Below are positions 11,123 to 39,052 of a stretch of 64,000 nucleotides of DNA, piece after piece (the stretch's first letter is position 1; every line of letters begins with the position of its first letter). The notes under the pieces are model-generated. The model worked only from the letters and a program-made list of their open reading frames with translations. It had not been told where the DNA came from and ran no database searches. A program made the translations under genes and the position numbers. The DNA is from Amoebidium appalachense (Eukaryota > Ichthyosporea), in assembly GCA_963693365.1 (NCBI GenBank), contig CAVNZM010000007.1:1116001-1180000 (forward strand), read 5' to 3'.

Positions 11123-12415
11123 TCAAGGATATTGGCTAAACCACAAATACCGCGTAGAGTTGATATGCCCCACCACCAACCCATCATCGGATGCCACAGT
11201 CACTACAAACCCATCCCCCTCCACCCTCACCTCTGGCCTACGCAAGCCACACCACCCGCCCAAATATTCTCGATTGAGCCCCCCTTGACCCACCAATGCA
11301 TCCAAATTTCCAATAAACCCCGTTCCATACAATGCCTTATACGTATATTCTGACTTGTACACATCAACTAAAACCCTTCTCATTGGAAATGTTTCATCTA
11401 TAACAGCATTTTCACCGATTGAAGCAACCCCGCCTACCTCTTCTTCTATTGGTTGGTTTTCACCATGATTGCTTTCCATTGGAGGAATCGGGAGATCTTT
11501 CCAGAACACAACGTACCCCCACCTTTCGGGCATATGCATATTGACAACACCCATAGGCTGCCAAACCCAATTTTCCTCCCTTTTACCTGGGGTTTTATAG
11601 AAATATTTCGTCCCATCGGGGCGGGTTCCCTTTTCCACATGCCACTGTACCCGCGAAAAGTTGATTCGCCACATATCATTCGCTTTCACTGGATATCTCG
11701 CAGCATGCAAATTTTCAGGTCCATCTCCCGGTATTGTCTCATATTTCGCAAGTTCTTCCAAGGGCAGTGCAATTTCAACTGTCCATCCTTTGCATTCAAT
11801 TTCCGGGTTATCCAAATCCCCATCGGCTTTCGTCGCAACTTTCACACCCGGGCGCATATTCCACCAATCCACTCCAAATTCCTTTGCCGAATTTGTGCAA
11901 ATATCCGGTTGTAACGTCGTTGTGTTGCACACAGCCGGACCACCGTTTAGATATGCATGCACCAGTAGGAGATTCCACGAAATCCCCCTTGCGTTCACCT
12001 CAAACTCCTTGTAAAAGACGTTATCTCCGCTCGGATCAATAAATATCTCAAAATCATTATCCTGAAAAACAACCGTTTGATCTTCTGTCACGTTTGCCCA
12101 GCACTCATTATCCTCCAGATGTGCCCCCACATACAGAAATTTCGCGTCCCACAACATTTTCACCCGCGTTTTGTGATATGGTTTTGGCGCCAAATTTCCT
12201 TGGATATCCGAAAATTCATCCGACCAACTCGCTTTCTCCCATGCTCCCTCACTCAAATCCCCATCTATGTCAATAGTTTCCCCATCCCCAAGTAAATTTG
12301 CGTAATACATTTTAGGAAAGCCATCGTAGCAACTCTGGTCTGGTGGTGAGAGCAAAATACGGGCATATCCACTCCCAGCCGCCATGAAAAAAAGGGTGGC
12401 CGTAAATAAAGCCAT
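11123..12415 (-). CDS. Secreted CBM9-like carbohydrate-binding protein, single exon
   Basis: An uninterrupted 430-residue frame. Residues 1-18 form a hydrophobic signal peptide (MALFTATLFFMAAGSG). The body follows the family 9 carbohydrate-binding fold: an early IDGDLSEGAWEKA strand, then TRVKMLWDAKFLYVGAHLED, an NDFEIFIDP block, YKEFEVNARG, WTVEIALPLEEL, WRINFSRVQW and a late WQPMGVVNMHMPERWG. These blocks are known from CBM9-like proteins of bacteria and some eukaryotes, where they bind sugars or serve as uncharacterised extracellular domains. A C-terminal region of about 90 residues is unassigned. No catalytic domain is attached. The lack of introns stands out beside 7- and 14-exon neighbours and could reflect horizontal transfer or retroposition, which is inference. 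Confidence 0.8.
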   Translation of the reverse strand: MALFTATLFFMAAGSGYARILLSPPDQSCYDGFPKMYYANLLGDGETIDIDGDLSEGAWEKASWSDEFSDIQGNLAPKPYHKTRVKMLWDAKFLYVGAHLEDNECWANVTEDQTVVFQDNDFEIFIDPSGDNVFYKEFEVNARGISWNLLLVHAYLNGGPAVCNTTTLQPDICTNSAKEFGVDWWNMRPGVKVATKADGDLDNPEIECKGWTVEIALPLEELAKYETIPGDGPENLHAARYPVKANDMWRINFSRVQWHVEKGTRPDGTKYFYKTPGKREENWVWQPMGVVNMHMPERWGYVVFWKDLPIPPMESNHGENQPIEEEVGGVASIGENAVIDETFPMRRVLVDVYKSEYTYKALYGTGFIGNLDALVGQGGLNREYLGGWCGLRRPEVRVEGDGFVVTVASDDGLVVGHINSTRYLWFSQYP

Positions 12416-12509
12416 GGTTGAAAGTTGAGTGAAGGGGGGATTTATGTTGTGATGCAGCGACAGAACCTGTGTGGAGATGAGGGGAGGGTCAGGCTGTGGG
12501 GAATATACT

Positions 12510-12544
<35 letters not shown>

Positions 12545-12658
12545 GAAGAAAAATCAACGAGTAAATACACAGATCGTTGATGATCAAACATTACTCATGG
12601 CACGCACTGTGTCAGACAGTGAACATGCAAACATGCCTCCCCCCCCCCCCCCCCCCAA

Positions 12659-12690
<32 letters not shown>

Positions 12691-12826
12691 GGGGGGGGGG
12701 AAGGGGGGACATTGGTATGTGTGTGCGTGTGTCTGTGCGGGAACGGTTGTAACTTTGTTTGCTAATGCAGGTAGAGCGTATGGAGAGTCAGCCTGCCTCA
12801 GAAAGGAGGGGTCTGGATCGGGGCGG

Positions 12827-12859
<33 letters not shown>

Positions 12860-13569
12860 TGGGGAGAGAGCAGAGAGAAGGGGAGGGGTAGGGAGAGAGG
12901 ATGGAAAATCGAGAGAGGGCAAGTGACCAAGGGATAGCCAAAAAGAGAAAATGTAAGTGGGAAAGTGTGGGTGTGTATAAGTAACTGAGTGCTTGGAGGC
13001 AGTGAGGAAGAGAGTGAAACGGGGGTAGGAAGAAGTGGATTGTGGGCGAAGGGAGGGGGGGGGGGGGGGGGGGGGGGGGAGAAAGGGGGTAGGGAGAGTG
13101 AGAGAGTACTCTCTATATACAAAAGGGAGGGAAGGGGCGGAGCGAGAGATAGAGAATGGGAGGGAAGGGGACAGGGGGGCGAGGGGGGAGGGAGGGGGGG
13201 GGGGGGAAGAGTTGAATGCATCATCAAGTACGTACTTGAGTACACGCTCACAACGGGCAACACCATGCAGAGTGCAACCCACACATACAGAGAGAGGAGG
13301 GGAAGGGGGGGGGGGGGGGGGAGGGGGGGAGGGGGGAGGAAGGGAAGAAGTGCAGGGGGGAGCAAGAGATGAAGGGAGGGGGAGAGAGGGACGAAGTGTG
13401 TACGTGTGTGTGTGTTTGTGTGTGTTTATGAGTGTGTGTAGGCTCAAAGAGCCACTAAATCCTCTCTTTCTCTCTACTCCCTCTCTCTTTGTTTCTCCGT
13501 TTCTCTTCCCCTCCCCCCTCCCTCCCCCCTCTCTTTCTCTTTATCTCTCCCTCCCCCCTCCCCCATCTA

Positions 13570-13603
<34 letters not shown>

Positions 13604-14168
13604 CCTCCCCCCCCCCCCCCCCCCCCCGCACACCTGCCCCCACTTCCCCTTCTCTCCTGTGTCCGTGCATGCGCACCGTCACGCGTCTGTGTGCTTCTGT
13701 GTGCCCATACCAAGGCCTGTTGTATCTAGGAGGCCTTGGCCCATACCCACACACTTGTGCATTTCAAAAGCAGGGGAGAGATCAGGAGGGTTGCCAAAGG
13801 AAAGAACCAGTTAGCAGTGCAGTACTAAGTTACCCCCAACAACATGGCATAACGAGTCCCGGACAGCACGGAGAAATTGAATGTACAAACAACTGCCAAG
13901 TGGGGAGAAAAGCAGAGTGAAAAAAGGAAAACACCAGAGGGAAGACGATATTGATGATAAGTAGGCTTTAGACATCAGCAAAACGGATGACACATGGCGG
14001 CAGATGATGATGATCAATTATTCCAAGCAGAAGCAATAGAAAGCCGAAGGAGCAAAAAGGGGTGGTTGGAGTCCGTGCATCCATGTGACATTTTTTGTGT
14101 GTTATTGTGTGATGGAAAGAACGGAAGGCTAAGGAGGGGAAGGGGGGAGGGGTTGGTGATGGGCTCCC

Positions 14169-14210
<42 letters not shown>

Positions 14211-15770
14211 AGGGGGGGGGGGGGGGGGGGGGGGGGATAGAGAAAAAGAGGGAAGAGAAAAGGAAAGGGGTGGGAAGAGAGAGAGAGAGAGAGAAAGAGG
14301 GAGGGGGGAGAGGGAGGGTTGAGGGAGGCGGAGAGATAGAGGGTTGGGAGGGGGGGGGGGGGGGGGGAGAAGGCAGGGGGAGAGAGGAAAAGGAAGAGGG
14401 AGAGAGAAAGAGAGGGGGGAGGGGGGGGGGGGGGGGAGAGAGAGAAAGAGAGAGAGAAAGGAGAGTGAGTGAGTGTGTGTGTGTGTGTGTGTGTGTGTTG
14501 TATGTGTGTGCGCGCACATGGGTGTTTCGCGTACGTGTTTGGCTTAAGGCGATGGAAGCAGTGAAGCAAAAAAAGCAACAGAGCATCAAAGAGCCAAATA
14601 CAAAAGAAAGGGAACCCAAAGCAAGTGCGGTTGGGCTTGGTGGTTGAGGAAGGACTGGCAGACGAGGAGGAAGGGGGGAGAAAGGGGGGGGGGGGGGGGG
14701 GGGGGGGGGAGGAGGTGGGGAAGAAGGGGGAGGGAGGGGGGGGGGGCAATTACCCACCGGCAATTGACTGCGGAGAACAATGCTGGATGTAACGCCAGCC
14801 AACTAGCCCGTAAGAATTAGCCACCTAGGAGGGTCCCGCTGGTCGTGCATAAATACAGTCTTCGACAACAGATATACTAAAATCTCAGAGAAGCCACAAG
14901 AAGACAGCACTCAAAATCAAAGGGCTTTGAGAGAAATATACAAGCTCGTCCGGCAAAGGCACAAACTTCGTGCTCAAAGTTTTTTTGTTCATTGCATCGC
15001 GTGGTTGGGGAACGCCGGCAAATCCTTTATTTTAAAGTCGAGTCATAACTGGATAAAACTGCGATTTGTCTGAGCATCTGTAGATTATATTTTTAAAATA
15101 TAAGACCTCTCTGGCAAAATCACGTGGCACCAAAGTAGCACAGACCTGTTACGCAACCGCCGATTTGTGTGAAGGCCTCCTACAAGAGCTACTGAGGCCT
15201 TGTTTTGTGTGCCGTGTGACATGCAAGGCCTCCTGGGAGATTTAAGAGGCCTTGGTGACATGTGTGGGGAGTGAGGGGGAGAGATTTTGTCAGTGATGAT
15301 ACCGACACGTAGCCCGTGCCAGTGGAACCTGAACACGAATTTGAAAGAGACTTGCATTCACACCAAAAAAAAATCACACGAGCTCGGTACATCACGTTGA
15401 TATCATAACCATTTAGCCACCAAACTACAACACCGAGGTCGAGGGGTCAGCCCCAAGGGACATACATACGTAAATATAAATGCATACATCTACGGCCTAC
15501 ATTTTAGCTAAAATGCACAATCAATTTTTATCCACCATCCCCTCTCATGATCACTCTCCAAATTATTTTTCAACCGTCGTATCATACAGAAACAAACCCT
15601 GCCAAGGTATTCTCTATATACCGATAGGTGTGCACGTCAATGATTTTTACAGGTCATGCATTTCAGCATTCATAAAAAGCACAAACACCACCATCACCGC
15701 CACACACCGTAGATTACACATCCACACTCGATGGACTAACTCGTGATCCATTGTCGATATGCGAGACAAC

Positions 15771-15801
<31 letters not shown>

Positions 15802-15891
15802 ACATATCCCACAAACCCCCCCCCCCAAAAAAAAAGAAAAAGAAAACAAAAAGCAAAGAAAGAAGCAGAAAATCGACCCCTGCCGGAGGAC
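12416..15891. other. Intergenic, low-complexity purine/pyrimidine tracts
   Basis: Contains G-runs at 12511-12543, 12827-12858, 13058-13079, 14171-14236 and 14686-14709, a C15-A25-G18 block at 12640-12700, and GA/CT-rich stretches through 14480. The part 14760-15780 is ordinary sequence with no open frame I would support. A C-run followed by A-run lies at 15774-15835, just past the MORC stop codon. Confidence 0.6.
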
Positions 15892-30456
<14,565 letters not shown>

Positions 30457-30824
30457 ACTGACTGATATAATCTATGCCTTAGTATATTAGTTCCGAACCT
30501 CTGCGAGAGCGCGCAACATATAGCGCAACGGTATATTCATTGTTCGTACCACTCTTATAGTGGCACTACGGTGTTGTTTGGTGTTGTGAAGGGTTTGCGC
30601 TGTTTCCCTGAAGTCGCCGGACAGAGCGCCCATCAGCGCCCATCCATGTCCAAGTGGATTCACTTGGGTCTCGAGGCGCTTGTGTGTGTGTTTTCCTCCT
30701 TCGAAATTGCTGTTCGACAGTCGCTGTTCGGCATTCGCTGTTCGGGGCGCCCGACTTAGCAGTGCCCGACTCAGCTGCCCGACTCGGTGCTTGGATCGGC
30801 GCCTACGTATACTATTGTTCGGAG

Positions 30825-31555
30825 GCGAGCGCTTCGAAGCGTACAAGTGCTTAGAGGCGCGCAAGTGCTTCGGAGCCGGCGCGCGAGTGCTTCGAGACGC
30901 TCGAGTGCTTCGAGGCGCGCAAGTGCTTCGAGGCCGGTACTTCGAGTGCTTCAAGGCGCGCGACAGCGGGAGTTCTTGGAAGCGCGCGAGTTCTTCAAGG
31001 CGAATGCTTGAAGCGAGCGCGTGTTTCGAAGCGCGCGAGTGCTTTGAGGCGCGCAAGTACTAGTGCTTCGAGGCGCGCGAGGCGCGAGAGTTCTTGAAGG
31101 CGAGGGCTTGAAGCGAGCGCTTGAACGTTTCTACAGGCACAGTAGTGCTCGGAATGAAGTTTTTTGAGGGCCCACAAGTACTCCGAAGGCACGCGATTGC
31201 GTCGAATATTCCAAGTGTGCCCGTGATTAAAGGCGCACAAGTGCTTCCAAGCGCCCGGAGTGCTTTGAGGCGCGCGAGTGCTTCCAAATGCAGGAGCGCT
31301 CTATGTCATCAGATGTGCTCGAGGCGCGCAAGTGCTTCGAAGGCGCACGAGTGCTTGCGTGCAGGCTGCTTGGATCGGATCCCTATTCCCGCGAGTACTC
31401 CGAGTCGGCCGGGTATTACTGGGCGGCATACAAGTCTTGGGATGTCTTAGTTCGGCATACTTGAAGGCGCGCGAGTGCTTGGAGACGCGCGGATGGGATT
31501 TCAAAGCGCGCGAGAGCGGCCGCGACTTGCGAGGCGCTGCGATTGAGTTCTTTTT
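30825..31555 (+). repeat. GC-rich degenerate minisatellite, 18-20 bp unit
   Basis: Degenerate copies of a unit near GCGCGCGAGTGCTTCGAGG recur through this stretch, sometimes with CAAGTGCTTC. The minus strand reads as repeated RASKHS-like peptide, a by-product of the unit length. I see no gene in it. Confidence 0.75.
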
Positions 31556-32060
31556 TCGTTAAGAGGGCCGTGGTTCTTGGACGGGATTTTGACGCGCGCC
31601 AGCGCGCCGGCCGCGGAGTGCACGCCGCGAGATTCGCCGCGAGTGCTTGGGCCGGCGCCGGCCGGACTACAATTTGAGGACCCCCTAGATCAAACCTTGG
31701 TCTCCTAGATCAAAGCCTTGCTTGGAAGACCAATGCACCCCTATCGCTTGATCGGCGCGGAAGTGAGCGTGACGTCCATGAAAGTGGCGATGACGTCATT
31801 GATAGATCGAATTTTGATATTTGACCAGAAACGTTGTAGGGTATCCCTAGGTTCAAGGCCAAAACCGTATATCCAAATGTATATATTCATATGTCTCTCA
31901 CTGACTAAAAAAGCAGTTTGCTTTTCTGTTCCAAAACGTATGTATGTACATCGATGTAACAAATTCAAATGTAATAGCTTCAGAAATGGTTAAACTCGTA
32001 AACCTGTACCCCAGTATCTAGTCACTCTGAGTGCTTTCTCCCTGCGGCCTCTCTAACATA
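31556..32060. other. Intergenic sequence
   Basis: GC-rich to 31670 and then ordinary AT-balanced sequence. No coding frame is supported. Confidence 0.5.
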
Positions 32061-32106
32061 CCTTGGGCTTTTTTGATTTTGAAACGGGGAGGGGGGTAGT
32101 AGTAAG

Positions 32107-32173
<67 letters not shown>

Positions 32174-32240
32174 ACCACCAGGGGGGACCTCAGTACTTAC
32201 TACTGCCCACCCCCCCATTTCAAATTCAAAAATGCCTTGT
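32061..32240. repeat. Poly-G run inside an imperfect inverted repeat
   Basis: A run of about 60 G (32109-32169) is flanked by arms 32061-32108 and 32193-32240. The arms pair imperfectly over about 45 bp, including TAGTAGTAAGT against ACTTACTACT and TTTTGAAA against TTTCAAAT. This could be a small foldback element whose centre expanded into poly-G. Confidence 0.6.
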
Positions 32241-32749
32241 ATTTTGCCGCAGCGAGCCGCATTGTAGTAGTGTTCGGCCATCCACGGTGATTATAAGCCA
32301 GTGGGTACAAAGCCTTGGAGACTAGCTAGTACCCCAAGTGAATTTTTATAACTTAACCTCCCAATTACGGTATATGTCAGTCACTAAACTTTTATTCGTG
32401 TATCTACTTCAGGAGTCGTTCACTCTCCAGAGCCTGCCACGTGTAACACACACCACGGAACCTTTTTGTTGGCATTCCAGTGTGGCCATGATGATGTATT
32501 GTTGTGCCTGCTATTGCCTGATTAGTATTGTGATACAATACAACGGAGCCCGCCCCTAACATTGTCGTTTTAAACCATCAGCGAAATATTGTTGATGTTT
32601 CAGTTCAACCCTTATCGATCAGATAGATATACTTTAAAAGTGGGCCATACATTTTTTTTTAAGGCATACTATTAGTATTCATGCAGCAATACCCAACATC
32701 GGTTCATATGACACTGACTGCTAGGCTAAACTTATCCGGCACTGCAATT

Positions 32750-32783
<34 letters not shown>

Positions 32784-33103
32784 ACCTGCCAACCCACCCT
32801 CAACGGGATCGTATCCTGACCATGATGCACCAGTCTTAATTTGCATAGAATTACTGTCGTGCATCATGAAATTGTTATTGAATTTCCAAAAAATTACACA
32901 CGCAAAGGTTCAGTCTCAGAGCCTCTATCTTTATTTGCTTTTTGCGCTGGAAAGGCCACAAGACCCTTGAGCCGTGTGACTGGGAAAGTGTCTTGATTTT
33001 CTCACTGCAATAATCTTAGTCGGCCATGATACTCTTCTTTGTTGAAGTGCATGTGAATGCGTATGCAGCAATCACAGGTACACAGGCACACGCACACACA
33101 CAG

Positions 33104-33135
<32 letters not shown>

Positions 33136-33395
33136 CCGGTCATACACGTTTGTGCACACGCACGCTTACACGAAACGCGTTATTAAAGATGAATCGGGGC
33201 ATCTAGAGTGACTCCAGATGTTAATACACTAGCAGTGGTCGTTAGTTACGACAGGGAAGTAACGAAGGAACTGGTTGGTCTGAAAGGTTACTAAGTAGTA
33301 AGAGCAATTGCCAATTGCAACGGAAGTAACATGTACAACAGAGAGAGCCTGAAGAGGGGGGCCCAACCAGACCGGCAGAAACTTTGACTTGCACT
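32241..33395. other. Intergenic sequence
   Basis: Contains a C-run at 32752-32783 and a short CA repeat at 33107-33132. No gene was seen. Confidence 0.55.
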
Positions 33396-33795
33396 GCAGA
33401 ATTATTCTGCGAAACTTTATTGTTCTGCAAAAAGCGGATTTATTTTGTAAAAAGCATAATTATTCTGTGAAAGTGGAATTATTCTGCAAAGAGCGGATTT
33501 ACTCTGCAAAAAGCAGAATCACTCTGCTTTTAGCAGAATTATGCTGTTTTTATAAGAATTTAATTTATTCATTTAGCAAAAAGCAGAAGCATTATTCTGC
33601 TTTCGACTTTAATTCATCTTTTAGCAGACTAATTCTGCTTTCAGCAGATTTGATTCTGCTTTTTTAGCAGATCGATTCTGCGTTTGCAGTATAATAAAAA
33701 GCAGAATCATTCTGCTTTTGTGGTATTATTCTGCTTTTACTGAGTATTTCTGCTTTTAGCAGAATAATTCTGCTTTTTGCAGAATAATTCTGCTC
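33396..33795. repeat. Palindromic GCAGAATAATTCTGC-type repeat array
   Basis: Short inverted motifs built from GCAGAAT and ATTCTGC recur about every 20-35 bp for 400 bp, joined by AAAAGC or TTTTAGC. Perfect GCAGAATAATTCTGC palindromes occur at about 33758 and 33779. Confidence 0.75.
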
Positions 33796-33879
33796 GGAGC
33801 AAGTTGACTCAGCCGATGTGGTTGGGCCCTAGCAGGGGGCCATCTCGGGGTTCGAGGGGTATCATGATGTGTGTGTGTG

Positions 33880-33887
33880 TGTGTGGT

Positions 33888-33920
<33 letters not shown>

Positions 33921-33992
33921 GGAAGGGGCAAAGGTGGGGACGGGAGGGCGGGGACGGGTTGGGTGGGTGGGGGGGGGGGGGGGGGGGGGGGG

Positions 33993-34065
<73 letters not shown>

Positions 34066-34400
34066 AGTGTCGAGATCAAAGGGTCTCAGGTCCGCGGTTA
34101 ACATTGGTATATAGACTATGAGTCGTATGGCTCAAAGTTTTTTTTATTAAATTAGCAGAGCCTTCGGGTCTTCCTCCGGAGGAGAGGCCGGGGGAAGGGA
34201 GGGGGGGGGGGGGGGGGGGGGGGGAGGGGGGGGGGAGGGGGGGGGAGGGGGGGGGGCACAAGTGGAGTTACCACAACCTCTGAGCCCATGTGGATTAGAG
34301 TGTCAGCCCGGGGGGAGAAAAAGGGGAGGGGGAGGGGAGGGGGAGGGGAGGGGGGAGGGGGCGGAGGGGGGGGGGGGGGGGGGGAGGAGCCGGAGGGGGG
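33880..34400. repeat. Compound TG, G, T and GA homopolymer block
   Basis: Successive G-runs (33890-33919, 33970-33995), a T-run (33998-34036), a further G-run to 34065 and G/A-rich tracts at 34200-34400. No gene was seen. Confidence 0.8.
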
Positions 34401-34519
34401 AGGGCGGTGGGGTGCACGTTCAAATCCCAGGCCAGATTATAATTACGTGCCCATGGCATGTGTGTGGCCCATCTTAATTTGGCCACTGGCAACTGGCAAG
34501 TTTTGTAAATGATGATTGT

Positions 34520-35648
<1,129 letters not shown>

Positions 35649-35840
35649 GTTGGTCCCCTTGCCTCTGCTTGGACAAAGCACGCTTTATTCTGGCGACGTA
35701 TATTCAGGGGAATGGTTTCGGAGATATCTCGGATGAGACAAAGGGGCCATCAGGCAGTATAACGGGGGGTTGGTTGTGTGGCAGCCCCCCATTTGGGGCC
35801 CAGACCCGTATGAATAGGTTGATGGTGATCGGGGTTATGT

Positions 35841-36042
35841 CTTCACTTTCACTTCGATCTCTTAGCTGTCACGTCAACTGTTTTTCCCGATTCTTCACCA
35901 TGGCAGGTATATAAAGGCTTTCGTTTTTTCTTTTTGTGGGACTTCACTTTCACTTCGATCTCTTAGCTGTCACGTCAACTTTTTTTCCCGATTCTTCACC
36001 ATGGCAGGTATATAAAGGCTTTCGTTTCTTCTTTTTGTGGTG
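35841..36042 (+). repeat. 101-bp tandem duplication with ATG and TATA-like motif
   Basis: 35841-35941 and 35942-36042 are nearly identical. Each copy carries CTTCACCATGGCAGGTATATAAAGG. The motif could be read as a start codon followed by a splice donor, or as a TATA-type promoter. No downstream gene could be confirmed. Confidence 0.8.
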
Positions 36043-37084
36043 AGAGGGAGTCCCACTCAGGGGAACGTGACTGCAGCGTGTGTGTGGTGTTGCCTGGTGT
36101 ATTCCTACTGCTGTGAGAGTGTGGGGGCATCTCCCTTTCGCGGAGTTTCTCGCTTCAAGAGAAGTGGTTTCTTCAACGCCTGGTGGTCCACTGCAGCCTA
36201 TGGTAACTTCTACACGCTGTCTACGCTTCTACGCGATCTATTGGCGGTGGGCTGCTGCAACTTCTTCAGCTACTTCTGCGCTGCGTGAGTGGAGGGGAGC
36301 TTTCCAAGTGACTGCCAGTCCTTAGCCTCCAGTCGTATGGCAATGACCGGGTTTGCTTGCATGCATTCTGTAATTGTGTTTTTCTGTGTGTCCTGCCACA
36401 ACTAGGCCACCTTATCAGAGAGCTAGATGCAGTTTCTCCGGGTTATCTATAGGGGCCAGGCCCGTTGGGATTGATCTTTAGCTCAGATTTGGTCTGCATT
36501 GCTCTTTTAGAGGCTGACTTGCTTGCTGTGCCTCGGTAGGTTTTGAGGGGGGCCTGTTGGGAAGCAGCAGTAATGATGTCTTCTTGCGGAGTGTGGTCTG
36601 GTCAACATCGATGCATATGACTAGTTGGAGCAAACTAGTTTCACGCATACACGTACACTTAAGGTTTTGCCCGCTGGTGTCCTTTGTCACTTGTCGCTTT
36701 ATTTTTATTTCGTAGCTTTGGCTTTTTCAGTTCTATTGGTGGGTATGTAGCCTGTGGCTGCACATTGCCTTCATCAACGGATCAATAAAACCGAGTCAAA
36801 AGAAAAAAAATGTTTTCAAGCGGCAAAGTTTCCGATAGTATCAAATATCGTGCACGTGTTTTTAGAGGTCTATGTAAGCGATCTCCCTATGGGGTTTACG
36901 CTGTTTACTCGAGGCAAAGAGAAACCAGTCTCAGGTATGGGGGGGGTTTTGCTCGGAATATCCCCTCAGCGGTATATCATGATCACGTACATAGATGTCG
37001 GGTGATGACTATATATCAGGGTTTACTTTCTCTACGAGACACCATAAAGACTACAAGGAGAAATCAATTAGTTGGGGTGCCCCG

Positions 37085-37117
<33 letters not shown>

Positions 37118-37148
37118 GGGCTCCTCTGGGACACTCGGTATCAGCTGG

Positions 37149-37209
<61 letters not shown>

Positions 37210-38309
37210 TGTGTGAGAGTGTGTGTGTGTTTGTGTGTGTGTGTGCGCGTGCGCTAGAATTTTGTAGTGATGTGTTTCTCAAGCCAATCAATACATCTAA
37301 TAAACAGGTCGTACCTAGGGCTTCGTACGGACCTGCTTGTTTGTGTGTTCGTTCCAGCACATCCGGGGCAAGCCGTTTGCTCAGCATATAAATCATGATA
37401 TGAACTGCAGTTTTCTTCCAAGCGCTTTATTATTATTTTTCCATCTATTTTCCTTTTTTTCTCTTTTCTTTTTCTTTTTTTGTTGTATTATGACGCATCT
37501 GTACCTTGCTGCCGGCAAAAAAATGGTGCGCAGTTGATGCTAGAATTATATAGCTAGAATTGCCTCTGACCCGACCCGGCCCGAAAAGCTAAAAGAAACC
37601 CGCTTTACCACCTTAATTGTGCTTTTCCATATGGAATCTGGAAAAACATACCGTTACGATTATGTACGATTGAGTCTCAGGCAGTAATTATAAGGGATTC
37701 CAGTAATTCAGTGTACTCTAAAGGGGGCTTCATTTAGGCCGATTTATGAACCTTTTTGGCAGACTGAGTGCAGACCGAAGCACCGTTTGGCACAGCGGCC
37801 GGCCCGCATCTCGCTAATCACAAAGCCTAGATCTCGCTTTCGGGTCTGACCTGACCCGGATTCCAAAAAAGAGACCCCCTTTGATTACAGTTTGTACCGT
37901 GACAGCGCTTACGGTTTGTGGCAGTGCACGACGCGTGCATGTGTGCGCATACCTGAACCATGTGATTTTGCCAAATGATTGGTGCACGTGCACTTAATCG
38001 ACAACTATCAGAGACTTTGTCTGGGGTAACCTCTGTGCCCAGGCTGAGCAACGTGCTCACCGTACGCGTTGATATTGCTGTCATTGAAGAACTGTTGTGC
38101 AACTGAGCTCAAAAGAAGCCTTTGAGGACAAGCAGGAGGTGTGTGTCTCAGTGTGTGTGTGTGTGTGCGTGCGCGCGTGTGTATGCGTGTGTGCGCAAGC
38201 GTGTGTAAGTGCAATTAACGAAGTTGGCGGGCGGTTGGATATTTAAGGGAGGGTGGGTGGGTGGGTGGACAGTAGATGGGTGGGTGCACGTGGGGGGGCA
38301 TTTTTTTTT

Positions 38310-38386
<77 letters not shown>

Positions 38387-39052
38387 GGAGCAGAGAGTTG
38401 AATGAGCATGCCCATTCATTCATTCATCAAAGTTTAGAGGGAATCCTTCGAGGCCCATGCCACAGGGCTTGCCCGCTTCTTAAAACATACACAGTGATTA
38501 TAACTATACCGAGATTCAAGGATGATTTACATGAACATAGCAGGATAATGAATATTCTATCCTGCCTAATCACTGGGGAACATTTTCCCTGATACCACAG
38601 TTATGCTGAATTTACCTTGCGCAAGGGAATTCGTACGTGAGCTACATAACAAAGTGAAAAGGCTATATTAGCGCTCTTGTCAACGATTTCTTATTGCGAT
38701 AATCATTGATGTGCACGGGTGGCCTGTGTGTGTGTGTGTGTGCGCGCGCGTGCGCGTGTGAGTGCGCGCGTGCTTGTGTGTGTGTGTGTGTGTGTGTGTG
38801 CGTGCGCGTTTATGTGTGTGTATCACGGTGTGTGTGTGGAGTGTCTTGCCCCAATCAAGGTATGCGTACTGCAAACATAGAACTTCGAGCAACAGCATTT
38901 TCAAGTCGATCAATCACTATGGTGCCACCCTAATTACCAACCGAGAGTCTTCGGCTATGATACCATATACATAGCTTAGTACTAAGCCAATTAAAACCCT
39001 TCATTCGCAACTGCATCAATGGATAAATACGCAAAAGTTCAAAAGTTCGTAA
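36043..39052. other. Intergenic sequence with repeats
   Basis: Contains a T-run at 37084-37113, TG repeats at 37149-37200, a T18-G65 block at 38301-38385 and a TG block at 38728-38840. Short open frames here look like chance. Confidence 0.5.

Noticed and set aside
15360-15440. tRNA-like A-box (TGGCTAAATGGTTA on the minus strand)
   Set aside because: No matching B-box at the right distance and no cloverleaf could be drawn.
30487-31240. RASKHS-repeat open frame
   Set aside because: It tracks the 18-20 bp GC-rich minisatellite and has no start context or other domain.
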